DNA of 58,411 bases, taken from positions 1 through 58,411 of the forward strand of contig RPRK01000009.1 in NCBI GenBank assembly GCA_003818495.1, given 5' to 3'. Numbering within the stretch: the first letter of the stretch is position 1; each line of letters begins with the position of its first letter. Position numbers and translations under genes: made by a program. Source of the DNA: Burkholderiales bacterium. GTDB lineage: Bacteria > Pseudomonadota > Gammaproteobacteria > Burkholderiales > Burkholderiaceae_E. This document shows positions 22,141 through 30,942 of this stretch, piece after piece. The notes under the pieces are model-generated. The model was not told the DNA's origin. It saw only the letters and a program-made list of their open reading frames with translations, and ran no database searches.

Positions 22141-23517
22141 GATGTTCCAATGGTCACGAACGATACGACTGCCGCCGATCCCACCCAGGCCTGGGCCGAC
22201 GCGATCGCCCTGCAGGCGTGCCTGTGGCTCTATCCGCTCTACGAGATGGCGCGCATGCGCGCGGCGACCGCCACGCGGCGCGACGCCCAGGGACGCTTCG
22301 CCGATGCCGATCCGGGCTCGACCAAGCGCTGGGTCAACACCTTCATCCACGCGCGCCGCCTGCTCGGTGCGGGCGGCAGCCGGGTGGTGACGCCGAACAA
22401 CGACACGCTCTACAGCAACGCCTGGCTCGACCTCTCGCGGGGGCCGGTGGTCATCGAGGTGCCCGACACCGCCGATCGGTACTACGTGCTGGGCTTCCTC
22501 GACTTCTGGACGAACCCGTTCGCCCACGTCGGTCGCCGGCTCAACGGCACGGGCGCCGGCACGTTCCTCGTCACCGGACCGCGCTGGTCGGGCGCGGTGC
22601 CGGCCGGCATGACCCGGGTGGCCGCGCCGACCGATCACGTCTGGATCATCGGCCGCATCATGGTCGAGGGGCCGGAGGACGTGCCGGCGGTCAACGCGCT
22701 GCAGGACGGCTTCCGGATGGCGCCGCTGGCGGCCTGGGCGCGCGGCGAGCGGATCGCGCCCGATGTCGTCGACACCGGTCTCGATCCGAAGGCGCCGCGC
22801 GACGCCGCCCGCTTCGTCGAGGTCGTCGGCCGCGCGCTGCGCGAGAACCCGCCGCCCGCCGAGGAGCGCGCGCTGCTCGCCGACGCCGCCCGCCTCGGAC
22901 TGGACGGCGGTCTCGCCGGCGACGTGCCGCGGCTGCCCGAGGACCGGGCACGGCGCGCGATCGAGCGCGCGCTCGCGACCGCCGACGCGCTGCTCGACCT
23001 CGGCGACTCCGGCGAGACCGTGGCCGCACGCGGCGGCTGGAGCGTGCCCCTGGTGCTGGGCGAGTCCTTCGGGCACGACTGGCACCGGCGCGCGGTGGTG
23101 GCACGGCGCTACATCGGTGCGCTCGCCAGCGCCGAGGCCTTCTACCCGATGGCGCACGCCGACTCGGCCGGCCGGGCGCTGTCCGGCGAGCACCGGTATA
23201 CCATCCGGTTCCCCCCGGGCGGCGAGCCGCCCGTCGACAGCTTCTGGTCGCTCACGATGTACGACAGCCGGGACTGCATGCTGGTGCCCAACGAGATCGA
23301 GCGTTACCGGATCGGCGACCGCTCGCGCGGACTGGTCCGGGACGCCGACGGCGGGCTGACGCTGCGCCTGCAGCATGCCTCGCCCGGACCGGCGCTCGAG
23401 CCGAACTGGCTCCCCGCCCCCGAGGGGCGGTTCTACCTGTGCCTGCGTGCCTACCAGCCGCGGCCCGAACTGCTCGACGGGCGCTGGCGGGCGCCGGACA
23501 TCGTGCGTGGCGGCTGA
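22138..23517 (+). CDS. DUF1254/DUF1214 domain protein
   Basis: A 459-residue protein with an N-terminal DUF1254 (YPLYEMARMR; TPNNDTLYSNAWLDLSRGPV near residue 84) and a C-terminal DUF1214 (SFWSLTMYDSRDCMLVPN near 370, then PAPEGRFYLCLRAYQP). Proteins with this architecture are usually exported; here no signal peptide is visible, so it may be cytoplasmic or mis-started. Function is unknown in general, though members often sit in catabolic clusters. Two in-frame ATGs (22138, 22150) exist and neither has a Shine-Dalgarno; the first lies in the palindrome repeat. Its stop overlaps the MATE start by 11 bases. Confidence 0.85.
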   Translation: MDVPMVTNDTTAADPTQAWADAIALQACLWLYPLYEMARMRAATATRRDAQGRFADADPGSTKRWVNTFIHARRLLGAGGSRVVTPNNDTLYSNAWLDLSRGPVVIEVPDTADRYYVLGFLDFWTNPFAHVGRRLNGTGAGTFLVTGPRWSGAVPAGMTRVAAPTDHVWIIGRIMVEGPEDVPAVNALQDGFRMAPLAAWARGERIAPDVVDTGLDPKAPRDAARFVEVVGRALRENPPPAEERALLADAARLGLDGGLAGDVPRLPEDRARRAIERALATADALLDLGDSGETVAARGGWSVPLVLGESFGHDWHRRAVVARRYIGALASAEAFYPMAHADSAGRALSGEHRYTIRFPPGGEPPVDSFWSLTMYDSRDCMLVPNEIERYRIGDRSRGLVRDADGGLTLRLQHASPGPALEPNWLPAPEGRFYLCLRAYQPRPELLDGRWRAPDIVRGG

Positions 23518-24940
23518 GCCCGTCCGCGGCGAGCCGGACCGGCTGCCGGCCCGGCGCGTCGACGCGCAGGGCCGGGCACGGGTCGACGGTCGGGCCATCG
23601 TCGCGCTGGCACTGCCGCTCTTCGTCAACTCGAGCCTGCAGGCTGTCCTCAACCTCACCGACACCTGGTTCATCGGCCGCATCTCGGCGCAGGCGGTCGC
23701 GGCGGTCGGCGGGGTCTACTGGATCGTGCTCGGCTCGCTGCTGCTGCTCGGCGGCGTCGGCATGGTGGTGCAGGCGTTCGCCGCGCAGGCCTACGGCGGC
23801 GGACGCCGCAGGCGCGCCGCGCTCGCCACCTGGTCCGGCCTGTGGGCGTCGCTCGCGCTGGTGCCGGTGTTCGCCGCGCTCGCGGCGGCCGGGCCGTGGG
23901 TGGTGCCGATGCTCGGCATGCCGCCCGAGCTGCGGCCCATGTCGATCGACTACTGGGTTCCGCGGATGCTCGGCGGCGGAGCCGCGATCGCGCTGTGGTC
24001 GGTGCTGTCGTTCTTCAACGGCGTGGGCCACGTGCGGCGCGCCCTCGTGGTCAACGCGGTGGTCGCCGTGCTCAACGCCGGTCTCAACGAGTGGCTGATG
24101 TTCGGGCTCGGCCTGGGCGTCGCGGGCGCGGCCTGGGCGTCCACGCTGTCGATCTGCGCCGGCCTCGCGCTGGCGATGGCGATGTTCGCCGGCGCTCCGT
24201 ACCGGCGTGTCTATGCGTCGACGCGCATGTGGCGCCCGCGCCTGCGATCGGTGGTCGCGACGGTGAGCACCGGCCTGCCGGTCGGACTGTCGATCGCCTT
24301 CGACGTGCTCGGGCTGGCGGCGTTCCAGGCGATGCTGACCCGACTGGGCGCCGTGCCCGGCGCGGCGAGCCAGATCGTGATGATGCTGACCTCGATCGCC
24401 TACATGCCGGCGGTCGGCCTGGGCATGGCCGGCACGACACTGGTCGGGCAGTCGATCGGTGCCGGCGACCGCGACTGGGCGCGGCGGGTCGGCAACCGGA
24501 CGATCGTGCTGGCCGTCGGCTACATGTTCCTCACCGGCATCGCACTGGCGGCCGCGGGGCCGTGGCTGCTGCCGCGCTTCGTGGCCGCCGCCGATCCGCA
24601 GGCCGCGGCGGTGGTGTCGCTCGGCATCACGCTGCTCTGGATCGCCGCCGCCTACCAGTTCTTCGACGGCCTCAACATCGGCTGCGGGTTCTGTCTGCGC
24701 GGTGCCGGCGACACCCGCTTCCCGGCCTATGCGCTGCTCGCCCTCGCCTGGGGCGTGTTCGTGCCGCTGGTGCACCTGCTGGCGTTCGCGCCCGGGCAGG
24801 GCTGGGTCGAGTCGGCACCCGGCGCGGGCTGGGGGGCCGTGGGCGGCTGGATCGCCGCGGTGGTCTACGTCGGGCTGCTCGGCGCGACCCTCGCATGGCG
24901 ATGGCGCTCGGGGCGCTGGCAGCGGTTCTCGCTGCGCTGA
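23507..24940 (+). CDS. MATE-family efflux transporter
   Basis: A 477-residue transporter with about twelve hydrophobic helices in two related halves. Helix 1 is ALALPLFVNSSLQAVLNLTD followed by TWFIGR, the MATE signature; the second half begins at GLPVGLSIAFDVLGLAAFQA and has VGLGMAGTTLVGQSIGAGD. MATE proteins expel cationic or organic solutes using H+ or Na+. The start is a GTG lying inside the end of the DUF1254 gene, so the two are probably coupled. As the last gene of the operon it may export a toxic intermediate. Confidence 0.9.
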   Translation: MAAEPVRGEPDRLPARRVDAQGRARVDGRAIVALALPLFVNSSLQAVLNLTDTWFIGRISAQAVAAVGGVYWIVLGSLLLLGGVGMVVQAFAAQAYGGGRRRRAALATWSGLWASLALVPVFAALAAAGPWVVPMLGMPPELRPMSIDYWVPRMLGGGAAIALWSVLSFFNGVGHVRRALVVNAVVAVLNAGLNEWLMFGLGLGVAGAAWASTLSICAGLALAMAMFAGAPYRRVYASTRMWRPRLRSVVATVSTGLPVGLSIAFDVLGLAAFQAMLTRLGAVPGAASQIVMMLTSIAYMPAVGLGMAGTTLVGQSIGAGDRDWARRVGNRTIVLAVGYMFLTGIALAAAGPWLLPRFVAAADPQAAAVVSLGITLLWIAAAYQFFDGLNIGCGFCLRGAGDTRFPAYALLALAWGVFVPLVHLLAFAPGQGWVESAPGAGWGAVGGWIAAVVYVGLLGATLAWRWRSGRWQRFSLR

Positions 24941-24959
24941 CGCCGGCCGCCCGACGGCG

Positions 24960-24978
24960 GCACGGACTCGGGCCGTGC
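24960..24978. terminator. Hairpin between convergent MATE and MFS genes
   Basis: GCACGG (24960-24965) pairs with CCGTGC (24973-24978) in the 49-base gap between convergent genes. The 11-mer TCGGGCCGTGC is repeated directly at 24968 and 24979, giving alternative pairing. Weak by stem length; the call rests on position. Confidence 0.35.
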
Positions 24979-24989
24979 TCGGGCCGTGC

Positions 24990-26231
24990 TCAGGCCGACC
25001 GGGAGGCGATCCACAGCCAGACGCCGACCACCAGCGGGGCGGCCGCCATCACGACGTAGCTCGCACCGTGGCTGCCGGTCACGCCGACCAGCGTCGCGAA
25101 GGCGACGGGGCCTGCCATCGCGCCGCAGAAGGTCAGGAACTGCGTGCCGCCCGTGACCGCCCCCAGCTCCTCGGCGCGCACGCGGTGGGCGAGCTCGGCG
25201 AAGTACACGCCGTTCCAGGCCATCGAGGTCGCCGCGCAGGCGAGGGCGGCCGTCATCAGCGACCAGCGCGGTGCGTCGGCGGGCAGCAGGCCGAGCAGCG
25301 TGGCGGAGCCCGCCATCGTGAGGCCGAGCACCGCCAGCAGCCGCAGCGGCGCGACCCAGCGGTCGGCGACCTGGCCCCACAGCACGCGGCAGGCGACGCT
25401 CAGCACCTGCGAGATCGACAGCACGCCGGCCGCCGCGGCCAGGCCGAGACCGTGCTCGAGCTTGAGCGTGGACACCAGGAAGGTGACGAAGCAGAGCTGT
25501 GTCATCGAGAACGCGAGCGACGCCACGCCCAGGCGTCGCAGCGCCGGCTCCCGCCACACCCGGCCGAGCGGCGCCACCGCCGCCCGCAGCGCGGCGGCCG
25601 CCGAGGCGGTGGCCACCCGCGTGTCCGGCAGGCGTCGCTCGAGCACGGCGGCCGGACCGAGCGCCGCCGCGAGCGCGACCGCCCCGAGCGCGAGGACGAC
25701 GAGGGCCCAGGTCCACGGCATCACGGCCAGCAGCGCCGGCAGCAGCAGGCCGGCCAGTCCGACGCCGACCGGCACGCCGGTCTGCTTGATCGAGAAGTAC
25801 AGGCCGCGGCGGGCCGGCGGGGCGTGCGTGGCCAGCACCATCGAGGCCGCGGGGTTCGGCACGCCGTAGCCGGTGCCGATGGCGATCGCGGCCAGTCCGA
25901 GCATCGGCAGCCAGGCCGCGGTCGATGCGCCGGCGGCGGCGAGCCCGAGGCCGAGCGCCCCGGCCAGGAGCGCGGCCCGGCTCAGCCGGATCGCGCCCAG
26001 ACGCGCGATGTGCGGGCCGACCACCAGGCCCGAGAACATCGCGGCGAAGTAGGCCAGGCCGACGAACCAGCCGACCCGCTGCGGCGGCACGTCGAGCATC
26101 GGCGCGACCACGGGCGCGAGCACCGACGGGGCGGTCATGGCGATGGTGGCCATCGCCTGGACCGCGAGCGTGGCGGCGAGTGCGAGCCGCGGCCGGGTCG
26201 TCGGCGCCGGCGTGCCCGTCGCCGCGCTCAC
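24990..26231 (-). CDS. MFS transporter (CynX/NimT- or oxalate-antiporter-like)
   Basis: A 413-residue, 12-helix MFS permease. Recognisable points are LAYFAAMFSGLVVGPHIARL (helix 2 and loop), YGVPNPAAS in helix 4 and SIKQTGVPVGVGLAGLLLPA at helix 5, typical of aromatic-acid or small-anion carriers. The GTG start overlaps the stop of the upstream hydrolase gene as GTGA, so the pair is translationally coupled. It probably imports the substrate of the hydrolase, or exports its product. Confidence 0.9.
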   Translation of the reverse strand: MSAATGTPAPTTRPRLALAATLAVQAMATIAMTAPSVLAPVVAPMLDVPPQRVGWFVGLAYFAAMFSGLVVGPHIARLGAIRLSRAALLAGALGLGLAAAGASTAAWLPMLGLAAIAIGTGYGVPNPAASMVLATHAPPARRGLYFSIKQTGVPVGVGLAGLLLPALLAVMPWTWALVVLALGAVALAAALGPAAVLERRLPDTRVATASAAAALRAAVAPLGRVWREPALRRLGVASLAFSMTQLCFVTFLVSTLKLEHGLGLAAAAGVLSISQVLSVACRVLWGQVADRWVAPLRLLAVLGLTMAGSATLLGLLPADAPRWSLMTAALACAATSMAWNGVYFAELAHRVRAEELGAVTGGTQFLTFCGAMAGPVAFATLVGVTGSHGASYVVMAAAPLVVGVWLWIASRSA

Positions 26232-28045
26232 TCGCGGAACAGCCGCAGCGTCGAGATCAGCGCGACCGGCGAGCCTTCGAGACGCGCCTCGCCGGTGGCC
26301 AGCGCCGCCGGCAGGCCCCGCAGCCCGGCGGCGATCTCCTTCCAGCGCATGGCCGACACCGCGAGCCGCGCGTCGGCCTGCTCGGTTCGGCCTTCGCGGA
26401 CCTCGGCGACGCCCCGCCGCACGATCAGCGTCCAGTGGCGCCCGAGGTCGGTGAACTCGAAGCCGATGGTGCGCTCGGTCTCGAGCGCCTCCTCGGCCCG
26501 CAGGCGCACGGTCAGGCCGCGCATGAAGCCGTCGATCGGGAACGCGTGCAGCTGCTCGAGCGGCAGCTTGGACGGGTCGCGGCGCGCGATCGCGATCTCG
26601 CCGCTCAGTTCGCCGGCGGCGGTCAGCAGGTAGTTGCGCGCGTTGGCGCTCTCCTGGCGCCCGGCCATCGCGGTGAGCGCGCGCGCCTTGATGCCGCGCA
26701 GCGCCGCGTCGCCCGGGGCCAGCCTCAGTGCGGCATCGGCCATCTCGGCGGCCCACTGCAGCTCGCCCGCGGCGAGCGCGCGGCCGGCTTCCTCGGCGAG
26801 GCTGCGGCCGCTGCCGGCGAGCGCCTGCAGCAGGCGTGCGCGCTCCTGCGGCGGGACGGGGAACAGGCGTGCCGCGTCGCCGTCGAACCAGCCGACCTGG
26901 CCGGCGTGGATGGCGCGCACGCTCCAGTCGACGCGGCCGTAGTGCTGGGCCAGCCACGGGCTCGCGGCCAGGTGCGGCGGCAGCGTCACGCGCTCGACGA
27001 TCTCGTCGGGCGTCAGGCCGGCGTTCATCCAGCGGATCGTCTGGTCGTGCACGTACTGGATCGCGTCCCGGTAGTCGGTCAGCACCCGCATGACTTCGGC
27101 TTCGCCCGAGATCGGCCGGGTATGGCTCGGCACGAGGTGGGCGGGCCGCAGCGCACGCATCGCGTCGAGGCTGGCGATCCAGCGGCGCACGTCGCGGTAG
27201 GGCGTCCCGCGGATCGCGTACAGGTTGGGGAACGAGCGGTACAGGTTGTCGGCCGGCAGCAGCACGCGCGACTCGGGCAGCCACACGAAGAGCTGGTCCT
27301 CGGTCTCGCCGGGCGCGTGGCGCAGCTCGAGCCGCACGCCGGCGACCTCGAGGTCGAGCGATTCGGCGAACGTGCGCGTCGGACGCAGCAGCGCGATCCG
27401 GTTGCGGCCTTCGACGTAGTCCAGCCTGGGGCCGATGCCGGCGTTCGGCACCGCGGCGGGCGGCAGGTGCGTGCCGAACTGCCGCATGCTGCGCGGATAG
27501 ATCGTGGGCGACACCACGTCCATCACCTCGTCGAGCAGCGCGTCGGTGCGCCGGTGCGCGATCACCTCGACCGGGCGGCCCTCGGCGAACACCGACGCGC
27601 CGAAGGTGTGGTCGGGGTGGAAGTGCGTGTAGACGATCGTGCGGACCGGCTTGTCGGTGACGCCGCGGAACAGCGCGAGCACCTTCGTCGCGGCCTCGGC
27701 GCTCTCCATCGTGTCGACGACGATGGCGCCGTCGGTGCCCTCGATCAGGATCGAGTTGGCCAGGCCCTCGCCGATCGCGACGTGCACGCCGCCGACGACG
27801 TTGATCAGGGCCGGCTCGAACTCGCGCGAGTGCGCGCGCAGGCGTGCCAGCGCCGGGTGCTCCACCCCCGCATCGGGCTGGACCGCGGCGGGGGACGGGG
27901 GCTGCGGACGCGGACCGCGATCGCGATGCGGCCAGCCGAGCAGCGAGGCGACCGCCGCGATCACCGCGGCCGCGCCGAGCAGCAGTGCGCCCGCCCGGGC
28001 GAGGCCGGGGGCGATTCGGGGCGTGCGCAGGCGGCGGGGGCTCAT
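26228..28045 (-). CDS. MBL-fold hydrolase of the alkylsulfatase (SdsA1/BDS1) family
   Basis: A 605-residue protein. A single hydrophobic N-terminal segment (residues ~13-36) anchors it or serves as a signal. The MBL domain has Thr140-His141-x-His143-x-Asp145-His146 (THFHPDH), and later RHAPGETEDQLFVWLP and ADNLYRSFPNLYAIRG. It is followed by the alkylsulfatase dimerisation domain (AGRALAAGELQWAAEMADAA, ~residue 430) and a C-terminal SCP2-like domain. The architecture matches class III alkylsulfatases that cleave sulfate esters, although SdsA1 has THSHVDH, so the exact substrate may differ. The start before the hydrophobic segment is preferred over an ATG 27 codons upstream. Divergent from the M20 peptidase gene. 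Confidence 0.85.
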   Translation of the reverse strand: MSPRRLRTPRIAPGLARAGALLLGAAAVIAAVASLLGWPHRDRGPRPQPPSPAAVQPDAGVEHPALARLRAHSREFEPALINVVGGVHVAIGEGLANSILIEGTDGAIVVDTMESAEAATKVLALFRGVTDKPVRTIVYTHFHPDHTFGASVFAEGRPVEVIAHRRTDALLDEVMDVVSPTIYPRSMRQFGTHLPPAAVPNAGIGPRLDYVEGRNRIALLRPTRTFAESLDLEVAGVRLELRHAPGETEDQLFVWLPESRVLLPADNLYRSFPNLYAIRGTPYRDVRRWIASLDAMRALRPAHLVPSHTRPISGEAEVMRVLTDYRDAIQYVHDQTIRWMNAGLTPDEIVERVTLPPHLAASPWLAQHYGRVDWSVRAIHAGQVGWFDGDAARLFPVPPQERARLLQALAGSGRSLAEEAGRALAAGELQWAAEMADAALRLAPGDAALRGIKARALTAMAGRQESANARNYLLTAAGELSGEIAIARRDPSKLPLEQLHAFPIDGFMRGLTVRLRAEEALETERTIGFEFTDLGRHWTLIVRRGVAEVREGRTEQADARLAVSAMRWKEIAAGLRGLPAALATGEARLEGSPVALISTLRLFRE

Positions 28046-28196
28046 CGTCGGTGGCGTGACGGCGCCGAGTATAGGCCCGCCGGGAGGCCGCCCCCGTTCC
28101 GGACGGGCCAGGATCCGGGACGGCATCCGTCGGAGGCCGGGCCGGCCGCTCCGGGATTGCCGCTATCATCGATCGATCCACTAGGAGCCCTCCGAG

Positions 28197-29636
28197 ATGA
28201 ACCTGTCCGACCTCCGCCCGATGATCGACGCCAAGTGGGACGAGGACCTCGTGCCCCGTCTCGTGGAGTACGTGCGGCTGCCCGCCAAGTCGCCGTCGTT
28301 CGACGCGAGCTGGGCCGAGCACGGCCACATCGCCGCCGCCGTCGAGGCGGCCGCGGCCTGGGCGCGGGCGCAGCCCATCGCGGGCCTGAAGGTCGAGGTG
28401 ATCTCGATCGAAGGCCGCACGCCGTGCATCTTCTTCGACGTGCCGGCCACGAACGGCCTCGGCGAGGACCGCACGGTGCTGTTCTACGGCCATCTCGACA
28501 AGCAGCCCGAGATGACCGGCTGGCGCGAGGACCTCGGTCCCTGGAAGCCGGTGATCGAGAACGGCCGCCTCTACGGGCGGGGCGCCGCCGACGACGGCTA
28601 TGCGCTGTATGCGGCGCTGACCGTGATCCAGGCACTGGTCGCCGGCCAGGTCGCCCGCCCGCGCTGCGTCGGCCTGATCGAGACCTGCGAGGAGAGCGGC
28701 AGCCCCGACCTGCCCGACTACCTCGCGCGGCTCGCGCCGCGCTTCGGCCAGGTGCAGCTCGTCGCGGGTCTGGACTCGGGCTGCGGCAACTACGAGCAGC
28801 TCTGGGTCACCACCTCGCTGCGCGGGCTGGTGGGCGGGGTGCTGACCGTCGAGGTGCTGCAGGAGGGCGTGCACTCGGGCACCGCGAGCGGCCTCGTGCC
28901 CTCGTCGTTCCGCATCGCCCGCAAGCTCCTGAACCGGCTCGACGACGTCGACACCGGCCGCCTGCTGCCCGAGGGGCTGCATGCCCCGATCCCGCAGGAG
29001 CGCATCGAGCAGGCGCACGCCGCCGGTGCGATCCTCGGCGACATCGTCTGGAAGCAGTTTCCCTGGGTCGGCTGCAACCACGGCCCGGACGCGCACGCGC
29101 ATGCCATGCCCACGACCACCGATCCGGTCGAGGCCATCCTGAACCGGACCTGGCGGCCCGCGCTGTCGGTCACCGGCGCGGAGCACCTGCCCGGCATCGC
29201 GTCCGCCGGCAACGTGCTGCGCCCGAAGACTTCGCTGAAGCTGTCGCTGCGGCTGCCGCCCACCGTCGACGGCGAGCGCGCCGCGGCGCTCATGAAGCGC
29301 GTGCTCGAGGCCGACCCGCCGTACAACGCGCGGGTGAGCTTCTCCGACGCGCACGGCGCCACCGGCTGGAACGCTCCGCCGACCGCGCCGTGGCTCAAGA
29401 CGGCGGCCGATGCGGCGTCCATGGCCGCCTGGGGGCGGCCGGCGGCATGGATCGGCGAGGGCGGGACGATCCCGTTCATGAACATGCTCGGCGAGAAGTT
29501 CCCCGACGCGCAGTTCCTCATCACCGGCGTGCTCGGACCGCAGTCCAACGCGCACGGTCCGAACGAGTTCCTGCACATCGACGCGGGCAAGCGTCTCACC
29601 GCCGCCGTCGCGGGCGTCGTCGCGTCGGTGCGCTGA
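28197..29636 (+). CDS. M20-family metallopeptidase (dipeptidase-like)
   Basis: A 479-residue M20 di-zinc hydrolase. Metal and catalytic residues are His99 and Asp101 (FYGHLDKQPE), bridging Asp132 (GRGAADDG), catalytic Glu165 with Glu166 (ETCEESGS), Asp193 (GLDSG) and a C-terminal His in NAHGPNEFL. The lid domain between is present (VEVLQEGVHSGTASG). This is the carnosinase/CNDP-like branch, which cleaves dipeptides or N-acyl amino acids in the cytoplasm. A TAGGAG box lies ~10 nt before the ATG. Specificity not deducible. Confidence 0.9.
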   Translation: MNLSDLRPMIDAKWDEDLVPRLVEYVRLPAKSPSFDASWAEHGHIAAAVEAAAAWARAQPIAGLKVEVISIEGRTPCIFFDVPATNGLGEDRTVLFYGHLDKQPEMTGWREDLGPWKPVIENGRLYGRGAADDGYALYAALTVIQALVAGQVARPRCVGLIETCEESGSPDLPDYLARLAPRFGQVQLVAGLDSGCGNYEQLWVTTSLRGLVGGVLTVEVLQEGVHSGTASGLVPSSFRIARKLLNRLDDVDTGRLLPEGLHAPIPQERIEQAHAAGAILGDIVWKQFPWVGCNHGPDAHAHAMPTTTDPVEAILNRTWRPALSVTGAEHLPGIASAGNVLRPKTSLKLSLRLPPTVDGERAAALMKRVLEADPPYNARVSFSDAHGATGWNAPPTAPWLKTAADAASMAAWGRPAAWIGEGGTIPFMNMLGEKFPDAQFLITGVLGPQSNAHGPNEFLHIDAGKRLTAAVAGVVASVR

Positions 29637-29643
29637 GCGCCCT

Positions 29644-29717
29644 GGCGCGCCGCTAGGCGGCGCGCCGCGTCCGTCCGCGCCGCCCGCCGTCAGGCGGCGC
29701 GCCGCGTCCGTCCGCGC
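29644..29717. repeat. Hairpin plus 26-bp direct repeat after the peptidase gene
   Basis: The 26-mer beginning AGGCGGCGCGCCGCGTCCGT occurs at 29655-29680 and again at 29692-29717. In addition 29644-29653 pairs with 29657-29666 (10-bp stem, TAG loop) just after the peptidase stop, which looks like a terminator. The remaining ~120 bases up to the diguanylate cyclase gene show no ORF or recognisable promoter. Confidence 0.55.
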
Positions 29718-29837
29718 GCGGCCGCGCGGCGACCCGAGCCGTCGATCGACCGGGGCGGTCCGCCCGCGCCGGTCCGTCTGTCCGGGCGCGGTCGCGGCGC
29801 TAGCATCGTTCGCGGGTCATTCCGGCCCGGATGCCCG

Positions 29838-30932
29838 ATGACCGCTTCGACCGTCCCCTCCGATGCACGTCCCGGTGCGAGCCAGCGGCTCGCCGGCGGT
29901 GCGTTCTGGTCGTTCATGCGCCGGACCGTCGTGGCGGCCGCGGCCGTCGACGTCGCGTTCTTCGTGCTGTTCTGGCTGCTCGACTCGCCGCTGCTCCAGT
30001 GGATGAACGTGGTCAGCGTCGGGCTCTACGGCGCGGCCTATGCGCTGCTGGCACGGCGGCGCAACCGGCTCGCGGTCGCTCTGGTCCGGCTCGAGGTCCT
30101 CGGTCATGCGACGGTCGGCACGCTGGCGCTCGGCTGGTCGAGCGGCTTCCACTACTACCTGCTGCTGTTCGTGCCGGCGATCTCGGCGAGCATCGCCCGG
30201 CCGCGCGATGCCGTCGTGCCGATGGGCCTGACCTTCCTCGCCTACGTCGGGCTCGAACGCATGGCGGCGATGACCGGACCCTGGGCGCCGGTCGGCGATG
30301 CCGGCCTGGCGGTGGTCCATTCGGTGAATGCCGCGATCGTCTTCGGCCTGCTCGCCGGCCTCACGCTGTTCTACGTCGGAAAGGTCCGCGAGGCCGAGCG
30401 CAGGCTCGAGTTCCTCGCCACCCGCGACCCGCTGACACGACTCTCCAACCGGCGGCACTTCGGCGCCGAGGCGGATCACGTCCTCTCGCGCGGGATCCCC
30501 GAAGGGCGCCGCTTCGCGCTGCTGCTCGCGGACATCGACCGGTTCAAGCAGATCAACGACACCTGGGGGCACGCGGCCGGCGACCAGGTGCTCGCCGACG
30601 TGGCGGCGCACCTCGTCGACGTGGCAGGCAGCGAGGCGCTGGTCGCCCGGTGGGGCGGCGAGGAGTTCCTCGTGCTGCTGCCGGATGCCGACGAGGCGGC
30701 AGGGGCCCGCGTCGGCGAGCGCCTGCGTGCGGCGCTGGCGAGCGGGCCGCTGCGGCCCGCGCCCGCGGCCCCGCCGGTCACCGTGTCGGTCGGCATCGCC
30801 GGGATCGGTCGGGACGAGACGCTTGCGGCGGCGATCGACCGGGCCGACCGCGCGATGTACCGGAGCAAGACCGGAGGTCGGGACGCGGTGAGCGTCGCGT
30901 CCTCGCCCGTATCCGCGCCCGTCACGGCCTGA
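29838..30932 (+). CDS. Membrane-bound diguanylate cyclase (GGDEF)
   Basis: A 364-residue protein with about five to six predicted transmembrane helices in residues 30-180 and a cytoplasmic GGDEF domain from ATRDPLTRLSNRRHF (~194) with an intact GGEEF at residues 273-277 and LADIDRFKQINDTWGH. It should make c-di-GMP from 2 GTP. The RxxD inhibitory site expected five residues before GGEEF is absent (the segment is SEALVARW), so product inhibition may be lacking. The membrane region has no named sensor domain that I recognise. It stands alone, convergent with the ABC operon. Confidence 0.92.
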   Translation: MTASTVPSDARPGASQRLAGGAFWSFMRRTVVAAAAVDVAFFVLFWLLDSPLLQWMNVVSVGLYGAAYALLARRRNRLAVALVRLEVLGHATVGTLALGWSSGFHYYLLLFVPAISASIARPRDAVVPMGLTFLAYVGLERMAAMTGPWAPVGDAGLAVVHSVNAAIVFGLLAGLTLFYVGKVREAERRLEFLATRDPLTRLSNRRHFGAEADHVLSRGIPEGRRFALLLADIDRFKQINDTWGHAAGDQVLADVAAHLVDVAGSEALVARWGGEEFLVLLPDADEAAGARVGERLRAALASGPLRPAPAAPPVTVSVGIAGIGRDETLAAAIDRADRAMYRSKTGGRDAVSVASSPVSAPVTA

Positions 30933-30942
30933 GCGCGGCGGG

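Noticed and set aside
19442-22150. A long minus-strand frame opposite the CoA ligase
   Set aside because: His/Arg/Gly-rich shadow; the plus strand has the ligase with all domains.
24990-29576. A 1528-codon minus-strand frame
   Set aside because: Only the 24990-26231 part makes sense (MFS). The upstream portion is antisense or out of frame to the MBL and M20 genes, which have intact catalytic motifs.
25925-29656. A 1243-codon plus-strand frame
   Set aside because: Shadow of the MBL gene and of the M20 gene read in another frame.
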